A stretch of 64,000 nucleotides of DNA from CAZEAB01 sp964552945 (lineage in GTDB: Archaea > Nanobdellota > Nanobdellia > Woesearchaeales > GW2011-AR9): the NCBI GenBank assembly GCA_964552945.1, contig CAZKIP010000005.1, positions 31,980-95,979 of the forward strand, read 5' to 3'. Shown in pieces: positions 35,645-44,445 of the stretch; position 1 is the first letter of the stretch; every line of letters begins with the position of its first letter. Both the position numbers and the translations under genes were made by a program. The notes beneath the pieces are model-generated. The model had not been told where the DNA came from, did no database searches, and was given only the letters and a program-made list of their open reading frames with translations.

Positions 35645-38275
35645 ATGGCATTTGATGTAATCATCGGCAGATCTAAGAAAGATGTTGAGAAGTTTGGTAA
35701 AGAAGGAACAATATTCATAGGTAAACAATATATCAAAATGGGCCAAACTACTTCTTTGTCTAACCCTGTTTATCTGGATGTTGCCGGAGCCCATGTTGTT
35801 TTTATTGTTGGCAAAAGAGGAAGCGGAAAATGCTTGCATGGAGATACATTTATCACTCTTGATAATGGAAAACAAGTTAAAATAAAAAATTTGGAAAACA
35901 ATGAAAATAACATTATAACTCTCTCTCCAGAATTCAAACTACACCAAGGTCAAAAAACTAATTTTTTCAAACGTCCATGTTCTAAATTAATAGAAATAAC
36001 TCTAAGAACGGGGACAAAAATAAAATTAACGCCAGAACACCCTCTTTTAACAGTGAAAGGATGGTCCCCAGTAGAGAAACTTAATATTGGTTCAAGAATA
36101 GCAACACCAAGAATTATCCCTACATTTGGTGATAAACCAATGAAAGAAAATGAGATTAAACTTCTCGCATATTTTATTGCTGAAGGACATCTAGGAAATA
36201 GATTTGTCTTATTTTCAAATGCCGATCCAAAGATAATCAAGGAATTTAAAGATTCAATTTCTGAATTTGATAATAATTTAAGAGTAAATAACCATAGTGG
36301 CGAATATTGCTTTAGAGTGAGTCAAATAAAAAAGAGATTTGAAGCTATAAGTCCAAGGAATGAAAAAGGCCAATTTACGGAACCACCTAAATGGAAACAT
36401 TCTTCAATCAGAGAGTGGACAGAATCTTTTAATTTATATGGAAAAAATTCTCTTAACAAATTTATTCCGGATAATATTTTTCAACTTCCAAAGCATCAAT
36501 TAAGTTTGTTTTTAAATCGTTTGTTTTCATGTGATGGAACAATTTATCAAAAAACCGGCCATTGGTTTGTTAGTTATTGTTCTTCTTCAACAGAAATGAT
36601 TAATCAAATTAAACACTTATTGCTTCGATTTGGGATTGTATGTAGAATTCGTAAAAAAATTATAAAAAATAAATTTGCCTCAAATGAACTTGAAATTTAT
36701 GGGGAAAATGTTAATAAATATTTACAAGAGGTCGGTTTCTTTGGAAAGAAAGAAGAAAGGCAAGAAATTGCACTTAAAGAATCAATAAAAATTATCCGAA
36801 ACCCTAATGTTGATACAATCCCAATAGAGATTTGGGATTTATACAAACCAAACAATTGGGCAGAAATAGGTAGAAAAATGGGGTATGCACACCCAAAAGC
36901 GTTACGTGAAAGTAAAAGATATTCTCCTTCTAGACAAAAATTATTACAAATAGCAAAAGCGGATGAATCTGACTTATTAGCAAAGTTTGCAAGTTCTGAC
37001 ATATTTTGGGATGAAATTATTTCATTAAATGTTATTGAGGGGGATTTTGAAGTATATGACTTAACAGTACCAGAAACACATAATTTTGTTGCCAATGACA
37101 TAATTGTCCACAACTCTTACACCATGGGAAGTATAGCAGAAGGATTAGCTAACCTTCCTCCGGAAATTAGAAACAACCTTTCCATAATTTTACTTGATAC
37201 AATGGGTATTTATTGGACTATGAAATATCCCAATTTCCATGATTCTGACCTTCTAAAAAATTGGGGATTTGATCCAAAAGGTTTAGATGTAAAAATATTT
37301 ACTCCTAGCGGATTTTATTATAAATATCAAGAACAAGGACTTCCAACCGATTTTCCTTTTTCACTTAAACCCTTAGAAGTTGACCCTTCAGATTGGTGTA
37401 CGGCTTTCTCAATTAATCCCAATTCTGCAGAAGGAGTATTGATAACTAGAGCAGTACAAGAATTAAAAAAGAAAGGGGAAGATTTTGGTATGGAGGAGTT
37501 AATAGAATTTTCTCAAAACGATTCTCAATCAGAAAAAGTTGTAAAAAATGTTGTTGTTAATGAATTTAAGAAAGCTAAGGGATGGGAAATTTTCTCCAAA
37601 GAAGGAACGCCTTTAAAAGATCTTGTAACAGCGGGCCAGGTAACCATTCTTGATGTTAGCCCCTACGCAACGATGTCCTCTGGGTGGGAGATTAAATCCC
37701 TTGTTGTTGGCCTAATAAGTAGGAATTTGTTTAATCAAAGAATGCTTGCCAGAAAAACTGAAGAGTTCAAATCGGTTGATGCAGCTATGCATTATTTTTC
37801 CAGAAAAAAAGAAGAAAAAATGTCCGAACCGCTTGTTTGGATTGCTATTGACGAAGCTCACGAACTTTTACCAAAAGAAGGGAAGACTGCAGCTACAGAT
37901 GCCCTTATAGCTATTCTTAGGGAAGGAAGGCAACCAGGAATTTCATTAATTTTAGCTTCTCAACAGCCAGGAAAAATTCATACCGATGTAATGACTCAAT
38001 CTGACACTGTTATCGCTCATCGTCTTACTGCAAGAATGGACGTTGAGGCTTTAGGGCAACTAACTCAAAGTTATATGCGTCACGGTTTGGAGCAGGAAAT
38101 TGATTTATTACCAAGATTGAAAGGTTCGGCAGTTATTTTTGATGATGCTAATGAAAGAATTTTTCCAATTCAAATGAGGCCACGATTTACTTGGCATGGT
38201 GGTTCTTCACCAATAGCCATCCCTGAGAACAAAGACGATTTTGATAAAAAACTTAGGGCATTGAAAGATTTATGA
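35645..38275 (+). CDS. HerA-type (DUF87) ATPase interrupted by an intein
   Basis: The precursor has 876 residues. The exteins (1-62 and 491-876) join into a 448-residue HerA/FtsK-like hexameric ATPase with Walker A GKRGSGK-S split by the intein, Walker B LVWIAIDEAHE, and the sensor segment SLILASQQPG. HerA works with NurA in DNA end resection; this version lacks a clear N-terminal HAS barrel of normal length, so it may be a paralogue. A TATA element (TTTTTATACA, about 35612-35621) precedes the ATG. Confidence 0.88.
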   Translation: MAFDVIIGRSKKDVEKFGKEGTIFIGKQYIKMGQTTSLSNPVYLDVAGAHVVFIVGKRGSGKCLHGDTFITLDNGKQVKIKNLENNENNIITLSPEFKLHQGQKTNFFKRPCSKLIEITLRTGTKIKLTPEHPLLTVKGWSPVEKLNIGSRIATPRIIPTFGDKPMKENEIKLLAYFIAEGHLGNRFVLFSNADPKIIKEFKDSISEFDNNLRVNNHSGEYCFRVSQIKKRFEAISPRNEKGQFTEPPKWKHSSIREWTESFNLYGKNSLNKFIPDNIFQLPKHQLSLFLNRLFSCDGTIYQKTGHWFVSYCSSSTEMINQIKHLLLRFGIVCRIRKKIIKNKFASNELEIYGENVNKYLQEVGFFGKKEERQEIALKESIKIIRNPNVDTIPIEIWDLYKPNNWAEIGRKMGYAHPKALRESKRYSPSRQKLLQIAKADESDLLAKFASSDIFWDEIISLNVIEGDFEVYDLTVPETHNFVANDIIVHNSYTMGSIAEGLANLPPEIRNNLSIILLDTMGIYWTMKYPNFHDSDLLKNWGFDPKGLDVKIFTPSGFYYKYQEQGLPTDFPFSLKPLEVDPSDWCTAFSINPNSAEGVLITRAVQELKKKGEDFGMEELIEFSQNDSQSEKVVKNVVVNEFKKAKGWEIFSKEGTPLKDLVTAGQVTILDVSPYATMSSGWEIKSLVVGLISRNLFNQRMLARKTEEFKSVDAAMHYFSRKKEEKMSEPLVWIAIDEAHELLPKEGKTAATDALIAILREGRQPGISLILASQQPGKIHTDVMTQSDTVIAHRLTARMDVEALGQLTQSYMRHGLEQEIDLLPRLKGSAVIFDDANERIFPIQMRPRFTWHGGSSPIAIPENKDDFDKKLRALKDL
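35831..37114 (+). mobile_element. intein (428 aa) with LAGLIDADG homing endonuclease in the P-loop
   Basis: Block A begins with Cys63 (CLHGDTFITLDNGKQVKI). Block B contains KLTPEHPLLTVKGW. Two LAGLIDADG-type motifs (LLAYFIAEGH and LNRLFSCDGTIY) mark a homing endonuclease. Blocks F/G are VYDLTVPETHNFVANDIIVHN (21 residues in all, ending His-Asn) and the +1 extein residue is Ser. All splicing residues are present, so it should be active. A putative HTH segment lies between endonuclease and block F. Confidence 0.93.
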
Positions 38276-38294
38276 GAACATTCTTATCTGTATT

Positions 38295-40307
38295 TTACAT
38301 TTGCTTATGGTCTTCTAGTAAAGATTTATGGAAAGGGTTGTTAATTTTTGAATCTACATTAGTTGTATGAGTTCTACTTCTATTCCTTATTTTTCTTAAA
38401 GCTATAGTTTCTATTTGTCTAACTCTTTCTCTAGTAATACCAAACATCTGTCCTATCTCTTCTAAAGTATGGTCTATTCCATCTCCTATCCCAAAACGCA
38501 AACGTAAAATTTTTTCCTCTCTAGGAGCAAGACTCGATAAAGTTATTGCAACTCTTCTTTGTTGATCTCTTACATCATAAGTTTCTTCTGGTTTTCTAAC
38601 AACATGAGAAAAACCTTCTACTTTCCCTTTATCACTTCCATCGATTAGTGAATGTAGGGAGGTTCCACCATCTTCATCTGAATATGGCTCATCTAATGAT
38701 TTTGTTTCTCTAGTGCGGAGAAGTATTCTTTCAGTAAGTCTAACCTCGTCTTCAAGTTTTGTTCTAAGTATTCTAGATTCAGCGCTTCCATTTAAAGAAT
38801 GACTGTCATAAAAAGAACAAAGGTTATCTAATGTTGGCTCCTTTTCTAAAACTTCTCTTGCCAAGTCCATTAAATCATCATCTTTTTGAGCTAGTTTAAG
38901 AGCAACTTCATAGATTTCTGGTCGACGATCAAAAGTTCTTTCTAAAAGTGCCTTAGTTTGGTATATTCTACTTACTTTTTCTGTAATATGAACAGGAATT
39001 CTAACGGTTTTTGATGTATCTGCAATACTCCTTGTTATCGATTGTCTTATCCACCAAGTTGCGTATGTAGAAAATTTGTGGTCTTTTTCCCATTCAAACA
39101 TTTGAACAGATTTTCTTAATCCCCTATTTCCTTCTTGGATTAAATCTAATAGGTGTAATCCTCTCCCTTGATAACGCTTGGCGATACTTACAACCAATCT
39201 CAAGTTTCGTTCTTGAAGTTCTCCGGTAGTAGTTTTGTAAATCTCTTGACCACGTGCCCATAAACCTGTCAAGTGTAACAGCTCTGGAACACCACTTTTC
39301 ATTCTAAATTTTTCCAGTTTTTCAATTTCTTGCAGATATTTTTCTGATTCTAACAAAGTTTGATCTATAACATCTTGAATTGTTTTTTCTAGTAAGTTAG
39401 CTTTAAAAGGAACTGCCCTTAAAACTTTCAATAATTGTGTGCTGTGGTCATCTTCACGAATTGGCCCTTGAGAATCATATGAAGAAACACTTTGATTAAC
39501 TTTTCGTGAGGAAAATTTTCCTTTTCCTTTTCTCGCTTTGAGGTATTTTAGCTTTTCTAATACTGCTTCTCTACCATCAACAAACTCAGAAGTATTAAGT
39601 GAAAAATGTTTTCTAACTACTTTGAAATATTTCTCTCTCTCTTTGGCACTTTCAGGCATTTCAGAACACAATTCAATTAATTTATCTAATGAATCGTAAA
39701 TCTCTCCTGACAACCCTCTTGCCAATCCGAGGGCAAGAATTCTATTTTCTGCTCCTATTATTAAACCCATTCCATAATCTCTTTTTTGAGAGAGATCTCT
39801 TTCTCCTTCTTTATCTAGCAAAGGGATTCCACCAATATAATTAAGATAATTTGCTAAGGGTTCTGTTGGTGCAGGGGGATTTTCACTTGTTCTTAAATAA
39901 CTTCTTTCTCTTTTTTTCTCTTCTCTATGAACTCTTGCATGCAATTTAGAAATATATCTTAAAGTGTTTTCAATAGATGCTTTGTTTAACTTAGTTTGTT
40001 TAAAAGGGTCTTCAATTATTGGTTTTACTCCATAAGACCCTATTCCTGATAATCGAACATTTCCTTCCGCTGAAATTTCTGTTGTAAGAAATAGTGATGA
40101 ATTAAGTGCAGAATCCAAAAAATCTGCATCCATATACCTTGTAGTGCCACTATATAAGGTCCTTCCATTATCTTTCAATTCTAATAATGCTTGACCTTTT
40201 TTTATCTTTTTTACATTTAATTCTAAATTTCCTTGTAACTCAAATAATCTGCCTTGACCTTGTCTTAATGGTATATTAATTGGTATTGTAGTGTTTTCAG
40301 AATACAT
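38295..40307 (-). CDS. bacterial-type sigma-70 factor in an archaeal context
   Basis: The 670-residue protein contains region 1.2 (about 148-180, EPLANYLNYIGGIPLLDKEG), a long non-conserved insert, region 2 (about 360-440), region 3 with the finger SLDEPYSDEDGGTSLHSLID (538-557), and region 4 (583-645). Region 2.4 keeps Trp418-Trp419, Gln422, Thr425 and Arg426, counterparts of the RpoD -10 recognition residues. Region 4.2 has the -35 helix TRERVRQIE. The first ~145 residues match no sigma region I know and replace region 1.1. The ATG lies 27 bp from a TATA box, so it is read by the archaeal machinery. Flanking genes are archaeal, arguing against contamination. Whether it works with archaeal RNA polymerase is unknown. 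Confidence 0.95.
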   Translation of the reverse strand: MYSENTTIPINIPLRQGQGRLFELQGNLELNVKKIKKGQALLELKDNGRTLYSGTTRYMDADFLDSALNSSLFLTTEISAEGNVRLSGIGSYGVKPIIEDPFKQTKLNKASIENTLRYISKLHARVHREEKKRERSYLRTSENPPAPTEPLANYLNYIGGIPLLDKEGERDLSQKRDYGMGLIIGAENRILALGLARGLSGEIYDSLDKLIELCSEMPESAKEREKYFKVVRKHFSLNTSEFVDGREAVLEKLKYLKARKGKGKFSSRKVNQSVSSYDSQGPIREDDHSTQLLKVLRAVPFKANLLEKTIQDVIDQTLLESEKYLQEIEKLEKFRMKSGVPELLHLTGLWARGQEIYKTTTGELQERNLRLVVSIAKRYQGRGLHLLDLIQEGNRGLRKSVQMFEWEKDHKFSTYATWWIRQSITRSIADTSKTVRIPVHITEKVSRIYQTKALLERTFDRRPEIYEVALKLAQKDDDLMDLAREVLEKEPTLDNLCSFYDSHSLNGSAESRILRTKLEDEVRLTERILLRTRETKSLDEPYSDEDGGTSLHSLIDGSDKGKVEGFSHVVRKPEETYDVRDQQRRVAITLSSLAPREEKILRLRFGIGDGIDHTLEEIGQMFGITRERVRQIETIALRKIRNRSRTHTTNVDSKINNPFHKSLLEDHKQM

Positions 40308-40327
40308 ATTGAATCAGGCCTTCTCTT

Positions 40328-40340
40328 CATTTAAAAACCT
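40328..40340 (-). promoter_or_regulatory. archaeal TATA promoter of the sigma factor gene
   Basis: On the minus strand AGGTTTTTAAATG lies centred about 27 bp before the start codon at 40307, the standard archaeal TATA-to-start distance for a leaderless mRNA. No TTGACA/TATAAT pair is seen upstream. Confidence 0.55.
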
Positions 40341-40351
40341 TATGCAGAAAA

Positions 40352-41245
40352 CTACATGCTTTCTAATTTTTTAATCCTTTCATCGATAGGAGGATGAGTG
40401 TTAAACAAATTTTTCAAAAACATTTTCCTCTTTTTTCTAAAAGGTGTAGAAATAAATAAATGGGCGGTCGCTTTGTTTGCATGGTCTACTAAAGGGTCAG
40501 GGTCATCTTTTATCTTTTTCAAAGCGTCAGCTAAACCTTTTGGGTACCTTGTTAACATTGCTCCAGATGCATCAGCAAGATACTCTCTTTTTCTAGAAAT
40601 TGCTAATTTGATTGCCTCTCCAATAAAAGGTGATAAAATCGCCAACCCTATTCCTACTAGAATTAGAACTATGGTTAGTTGACTACTTTCTCTATCTCTC
40701 CTACCCCATAAAAAGCTTCTCAAAAGAAAATCAGAAAGAAGGACGGTTAAACCAACCATTACTGCAGCGAGCATCATAACTCTAATATCATAATTTTTTA
40801 TGTGAGATATTTCATGTGCAAGAACCCCTTCAAGTTCTAATTTGTTCAGCTTATCTAACAAACCGGTTGTTACGGTAACTGCCGAATGTTCTGGGTCCCT
40901 ACCGGTTGCGAAGGCATTCAAAGCTGTATCTTCAATCACATATACTTTTGGAGGTTTTGGTAAACCTGCAGCAATTGAAAGGCCTTCAACCAAGTTAATT
41001 AATCGTGTATGCTCTGGTTTATGGGCTTCCTTGGCTTTCGTCATTGTTAAAATAGCTTTGGCCCCACCATAGTAACTGAAAAGAAAATAAAGTGTTCCCA
41101 CAACTATTGCTAATCCTATACCAAAGAATTGATTTTCATAAAACATTCCTATAATTAAACCTAGAAGAATTACAAAAACAAAAAAAACAAAGATTAACAT
41201 ATAACTCTTTCTTTTATTTGACGCAATTTCTTCATAAAAACTCAT
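40352..41245 (-). CDS. htpX: HtpX-type M48 membrane metalloprotease
   Basis: The 297-residue protein has two N-terminal membrane helices, the zinc motif HEISHIKNYD near residue 141, two further helices, and a C-terminal EYLADASGAML segment with the third zinc ligand. HtpX degrades damaged membrane proteins. It lies 49 bp downstream of lemA, a common pairing. Confidence 0.93.
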   Translation of the reverse strand: MSFYEEIASNKRKSYMLIFVFFVFVILLGLIIGMFYENQFFGIGLAIVVGTLYFLFSYYGGAKAILTMTKAKEAHKPEHTRLINLVEGLSIAAGLPKPPKVYVIEDTALNAFATGRDPEHSAVTVTTGLLDKLNKLELEGVLAHEISHIKNYDIRVMMLAAVMVGLTVLLSDFLLRSFLWGRRDRESSQLTIVLILVGIGLAILSPFIGEAIKLAISRKREYLADASGAMLTRYPKGLADALKKIKDDPDPLVDHANKATAHLFISTPFRKKRKMFLKNLFNTHPPIDERIKKLESM

Positions 41246-41294
41246 TTTTAAAAACCTTTCTTTGAATACGATTTACTTTGAAAAAAATAAAAAA

Positions 41295-41840
41295 TTAAAA
41301 ATCCACTGAAACGTTCTTTTTCTCCTTTCCTTCAGCTTTAAAAAAATCTTCTTTATGAAATCCGAAAAGTTTTGCAAAAAGATTTTTAGGAAATACTTGG
41401 ATTGCTTCATTAAATTTCATTACGCTATCATTATAAAATTGTCTTGCGTAAGCAATTTTACTTTCAGTTCCAGACAATTCTTCTTGTAATTGAATGAAAT
41501 TTTCGTTTGCTTTTAGTTGAGGATAATTCTCTGCAACTGCAAAAATAGATTTTAAAGCTTCAGTGATTTGGTTAGAAGCCTTTGCTCTGCTACCTACAGA
41601 TCCTTTCATTAAAGAAGTTCTTGCTTCCGTTACTTCTTTTAGAACTCCTTTCTCATGTTTCATATACCCTTTAACCGCTTTAACTAAGTTTGGGATTAAA
41701 TCATATCTTCTTTTTAATTGTACATCAATTTGTGAAAACGCATTTTTCACTCTTACCCTTAATCTGATTAAACTGTTGTAAATATAAACTACAAATAATA
41801 CCACCACAACAATTGTAATAATAATCCAAGTAGCAACCAT
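41295..41840 (-). CDS. lemA: LemA family protein
   Basis: The 181-residue protein has one N-terminal membrane helix (about 3-20) followed by the LemA helical bundle (SLIRLRVRVKNAFSQIDVQL, RRYDLIPNLV, KANENFIQLQEEL). The role of LemA is unclear; in many genomes it sits beside htpX as here. The start at 41840 follows GGAGGT (41849-41854); a longer frame begins upstream of that site and is disfavoured. Confidence 0.9.
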   Translation of the reverse strand: MVATWIIITIVVVVLFVVYIYNSLIRLRVRVKNAFSQIDVQLKRRYDLIPNLVKAVKGYMKHEKGVLKEVTEARTSLMKGSVGSRAKASNQITEALKSIFAVAENYPQLKANENFIQLQEELSGTESKIAYARQFYNDSVMKFNEAIQVFPKNLFAKLFGFHKEDFFKAEGKEKKNVSVDF

Positions 41841-42032
41841 TTTATAAGACCTCCAATCTACCATTTAGCTTATTCTATTCTTTAAAAATGTTACTAATAA
41901 TTTATGCATACTTTTCGATTATATAGGAGAAACTAAACAGACCATAGGAAGATATATAAATAAAAATATATTACTTAGTTTAGTTATTATCAATAATAAT
42001 AATTAATTAAACATAAAAAGAGGTTGATATAA

Positions 42033-42950
42033 ATGGTTTTAGAACACATTTTTCCCGAAGATTGGCTTGAAAAAAAAGGAAGGTATGCTTTTCTCCTTGG
42101 TATTATATATTCTGTTGTTGGAATACTTTTAGCTTTTGTATTATTCCCCAGCGATCCTGCTTTAGTTGCAGTAGCTTTTACATCGCTGTTACTCTTACCT
42201 GAGCTCTATAAGATTTTTTCTATAGAAGAAAGGAAAGAAAGTATGGAAACTAGTTACTCTCTGAGAGCATTATGGAGAGATGATATTGATATTATTCGAA
42301 TTTATGTGTTTTTGTTTTTAGGAATTATTGTGGTTTATTCTTTAGGGGCAATCGTTATGCCAAGTATGCAAAGTAACTCCTTATTTAGAGAACAGCTAGA
42401 AATTCGTTTTGATGACAATTTACCAGCAACTGCTTCCGCAGGTGGGGGTACTTTAAATTTTGATAACATTATCAGTTTTACTAAATGGGATACAAACCTC
42501 TTTTTTAGTCTGTTGAGCAATAATTTTTTAGTTTTGATAGCGTGTTTCATAATGGCCCTTTTAACAGGTGATGGAGCAATTTTCTTAATTAGTTGGAATG
42601 CTTCTGTATGGGGAACAATCTTTGGAATCACAGCAAAAGGAGCTGCCTTGTTTACAGATCAAAACACTTTCGTTATTTTTGGATTGATTATGTTAATAGT
42701 CTTCCCTCACATGATGATTGAAGGTATTTCTTATTTCCTCGCGGCGATATCGGGTTCGGTGATATCTAAAGACGTAATCTTGGAAAAATTTGCATCAGAT
42801 AGGTTCTTTGAAGTATTTGGATTGAATCTCTATTTGTTACTCTTCGCTTTGATTTTCCTTTTACTTGGCGCAGTAGTAGAAACGTGGGTTTTGAAAAATG
42901 TCCATATCTATCACGATATAATCAAGCAAAGTGTCTTAGCTTTCAGTTAG
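42033..42950 (+). CDS. SpoIIM-family membrane protein
   Basis: The 305-residue protein has about seven membrane helices. The second half shows the SpoIIM pattern: NNFLVLIACFIMALLTGDG, ISWNASVWGTIFG and FPHMMIEGISYFLAAISGS. Stage II sporulation M-like proteins are widespread in archaea that do not sporulate; their role is unknown. A TATA box near 41950 and a purine-rich GAGGTTGAT leader suggest a transcript with a 5' leader. Confidence 0.8.
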   Translation: MVLEHIFPEDWLEKKGRYAFLLGIIYSVVGILLAFVLFPSDPALVAVAFTSLLLLPELYKIFSIEERKESMETSYSLRALWRDDIDIIRIYVFLFLGIIVVYSLGAIVMPSMQSNSLFREQLEIRFDDNLPATASAGGGTLNFDNIISFTKWDTNLFFSLLSNNFLVLIACFIMALLTGDGAIFLISWNASVWGTIFGITAKGAALFTDQNTFVIFGLIMLIVFPHMMIEGISYFLAAISGSVISKDVILEKFASDRFFEVFGLNLYLLLFALIFLLLGAVVETWVLKNVHIYHDIIKQSVLAFS

Positions 42951-42970
42951 AAGAGATAAGATAATAAGAA

Positions 42971-42999
42971 GTTGAGGAAACTCAACCTTTTCTTTTTTT
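42971..42999 (+). terminator. hairpin plus T-tract terminator between convergent genes
   Basis: GTTGAG-GAAA-CTCAAC (42971-42986) forms a 6-bp stem with a GNRA tetraloop and is followed by a T-rich run (CTTTTCTTTTTTT). It lies between the end of the SpoIIM-like gene and the end of the nuclease gene. Archaea usually need only a T-tract, so the hairpin is notable. Confidence 0.55.
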
Positions 43000-43036
43000 A
43001 TTAATTAATTTATGGATTTTTTAATTGAGTGTATTC

Positions 43037-43852
43037 TTAGTTGTGAGGCTTACAAACTTTATAGAAATCACATTGTCCAGTTCTCCACTTACATAGAGGA
43101 GTTATGGTTCTTGGGTAATCTATCTTGTTTCCTGTAATAGAAGTATGTGCGTGAATGAGTTCAATCTCTAACCTTGCCAATTTTAATAACTCTTCATCAA
43201 CATTAAATAGCTTTAATTTGTGACGAAGAAAAAACACTCCTACTTTTGAGGGGATTTTTCCATGCTTTTCAAAATAAAGTAATGAATAAATCGCCAATTG
43301 TAATTTGATACTATCTTTGATATCAAAACGACTATTTGTTTTATAATCGATTATGTGAACTTCATTTTCCTGATGTCTTATTGCATCTATAAACCCTCTT
43401 ACGGAATGTTGTTCTGATTTATATTCAAGTTCTCTTATTGGGGTCAATTTACTAAAAGCTTCTTCTAAACTTATCTTTTCTTTTTCAACCATCCCTGTGA
43501 AATCCTTCAAGAAATGATTCATCCAATTCATTAACATCATCATGGTTTCTTCAAAATAGAACATCTCTTGATCTTTCTTTAAATTTAGCTCTGTTAGTTT
43601 TTTTTCATATTTTTTCCAAGTTGCTACGAAAATGGTCTGAATAACTCCTTTAAATTTGAGTGCATAATTTTCTTCCGTAAATCCTTCTAGGCTGATGTCA
43701 TAAAAATCTTCAAGAACAGAGTGGGCAATGTTACCTCTTACTTGATGGATGTTGGAGAGAGTGGGTATTTTCTCTATGTAATTGTAATAATACTTCCTTT
43801 TGCATTGTTTAAATGTGTTTATAGAAGATGGTGATTCCAGTCTTTTTGCCAT
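43037..43852 (-). CDS. RecB/Cas4-type PD-(D/E)XK nuclease with Fe-S cysteines
   Basis: The 271-residue protein has the motifs SPSSINTFKQCKRKYYYNY, GNIAHSVLEDFY (His), VRGFIDAI (Asp) and VHIIDYKTN (D-x-K). Four cysteines, one near residue 17 and three in LCKWRTGQCDFYKVC at the C-terminus, are placed as in AddB/Cas4 iron-sulfur nucleases. It probably acts on DNA ends in repair. No cas genes or CRISPR repeats are in the window, so a CRISPR role is not supported. Confidence 0.83.
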   Translation of the reverse strand: MAKRLESPSSINTFKQCKRKYYYNYIEKIPTLSNIHQVRGNIAHSVLEDFYDISLEGFTEENYALKFKGVIQTIFVATWKKYEKKLTELNLKKDQEMFYFEETMMMLMNWMNHFLKDFTGMVEKEKISLEEAFSKLTPIRELEYKSEQHSVRGFIDAIRHQENEVHIIDYKTNSRFDIKDSIKLQLAIYSLLYFEKHGKIPSKVGVFFLRHKLKLFNVDEELLKLARLEIELIHAHTSITGNKIDYPRTITPLCKWRTGQCDFYKVCKPHN

Positions 43853-44000
43853 GTTTTTTATCTCTCCCCTTTTTGGATAATATCTTCTATGTGGGTTCTT
43901 TAAATGTTTTTCCTCTATTGAGGCCCTAGGTCTTAGAATTAAATTAATTTAACACAAAGTTTTAGTTACTTTTATAAAAGACTTAATTAATTTAAAGGCA

Positions 44001-44330
44001 ATGGCAAAATTTAACAAACCTTCAACTGACGAACCACAAATAATTAGGGTTAGGATTCCTAAAGGAGAGGAACTCTTAGGAGTTGTTCAACAACGATTGG
44101 GAGGAAGTAGAATGCGCGTTCTTTGTTTAGATGGTCGAGAAAGAATTTGTCGAATTCCGGGAAGATTAAGAAGAGGTTTATGGGTAAGAGAAAATGACAT
44201 TGTTATAATTAAACCCTGGGAGCTCGGTGGAGACACCAAAGGCGATGTAATCTATAAATATAGAGGAAAAGCAGAAGTTGACTTTTTACGTAAAAAAGGC
44301 TATCTTAAAAAAATAGAAGACGAGTTTTAA
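44001..44330 (+). CDS. translation initiation factor aIF1A
   Basis: The 109-residue S1/OB-fold protein has the hallmark segments LGGSRMRVLCLDGRERICRI and GRLRRGLWVRENDIVI of eIF1A. It binds the small-subunit A site during initiation. A TATA box (CTTTTATAAAAG, about 43970-43981) is 26 bp before the ATG. Confidence 0.95.
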   Translation: MAKFNKPSTDEPQIIRVRIPKGEELLGVVQQRLGGSRMRVLCLDGRERICRIPGRLRRGLWVRENDIVIIKPWELGGDTKGDVIYKYRGKAEVDFLRKKGYLKKIEDEF

Positions 44331-44445
44331 TCATTTTTGCACAAATTTCTATTAATATTTTTTTATATACTCCTTTAATCTTAACTTTTCATCATAAATA
44401 ACAAAAGATAGAAATTTTTAAATAAGCTCTTTTCTAAAAAAAGTT

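Noticed and set aside
13234..40307. The contig as bacterial, because of GyrA, sigma-70 and LspA
   Set aside because: Top6A/B, archaeal DnaG, HerA, Rio1-KH, aIF1A, aIF5B, aEF1-beta, Trm1 and TATA-based leaderless promoters occur throughout, on both sides of these genes.
43037..43852. RecB-like nuclease as a CRISPR Cas4
   Set aside because: No cas1/cas2 or repeat array is in the window, and the length and C-terminal cysteine cluster fit a general repair nuclease equally well.
43936..43996. AT-rich palindromes (TTAAATTAATTTAA and TTAATTAA) before the aIF1A gene
   Set aside because: Palindromes of pure A/T are expected by chance in this base composition; only the TATA box near 43975 is well placed.
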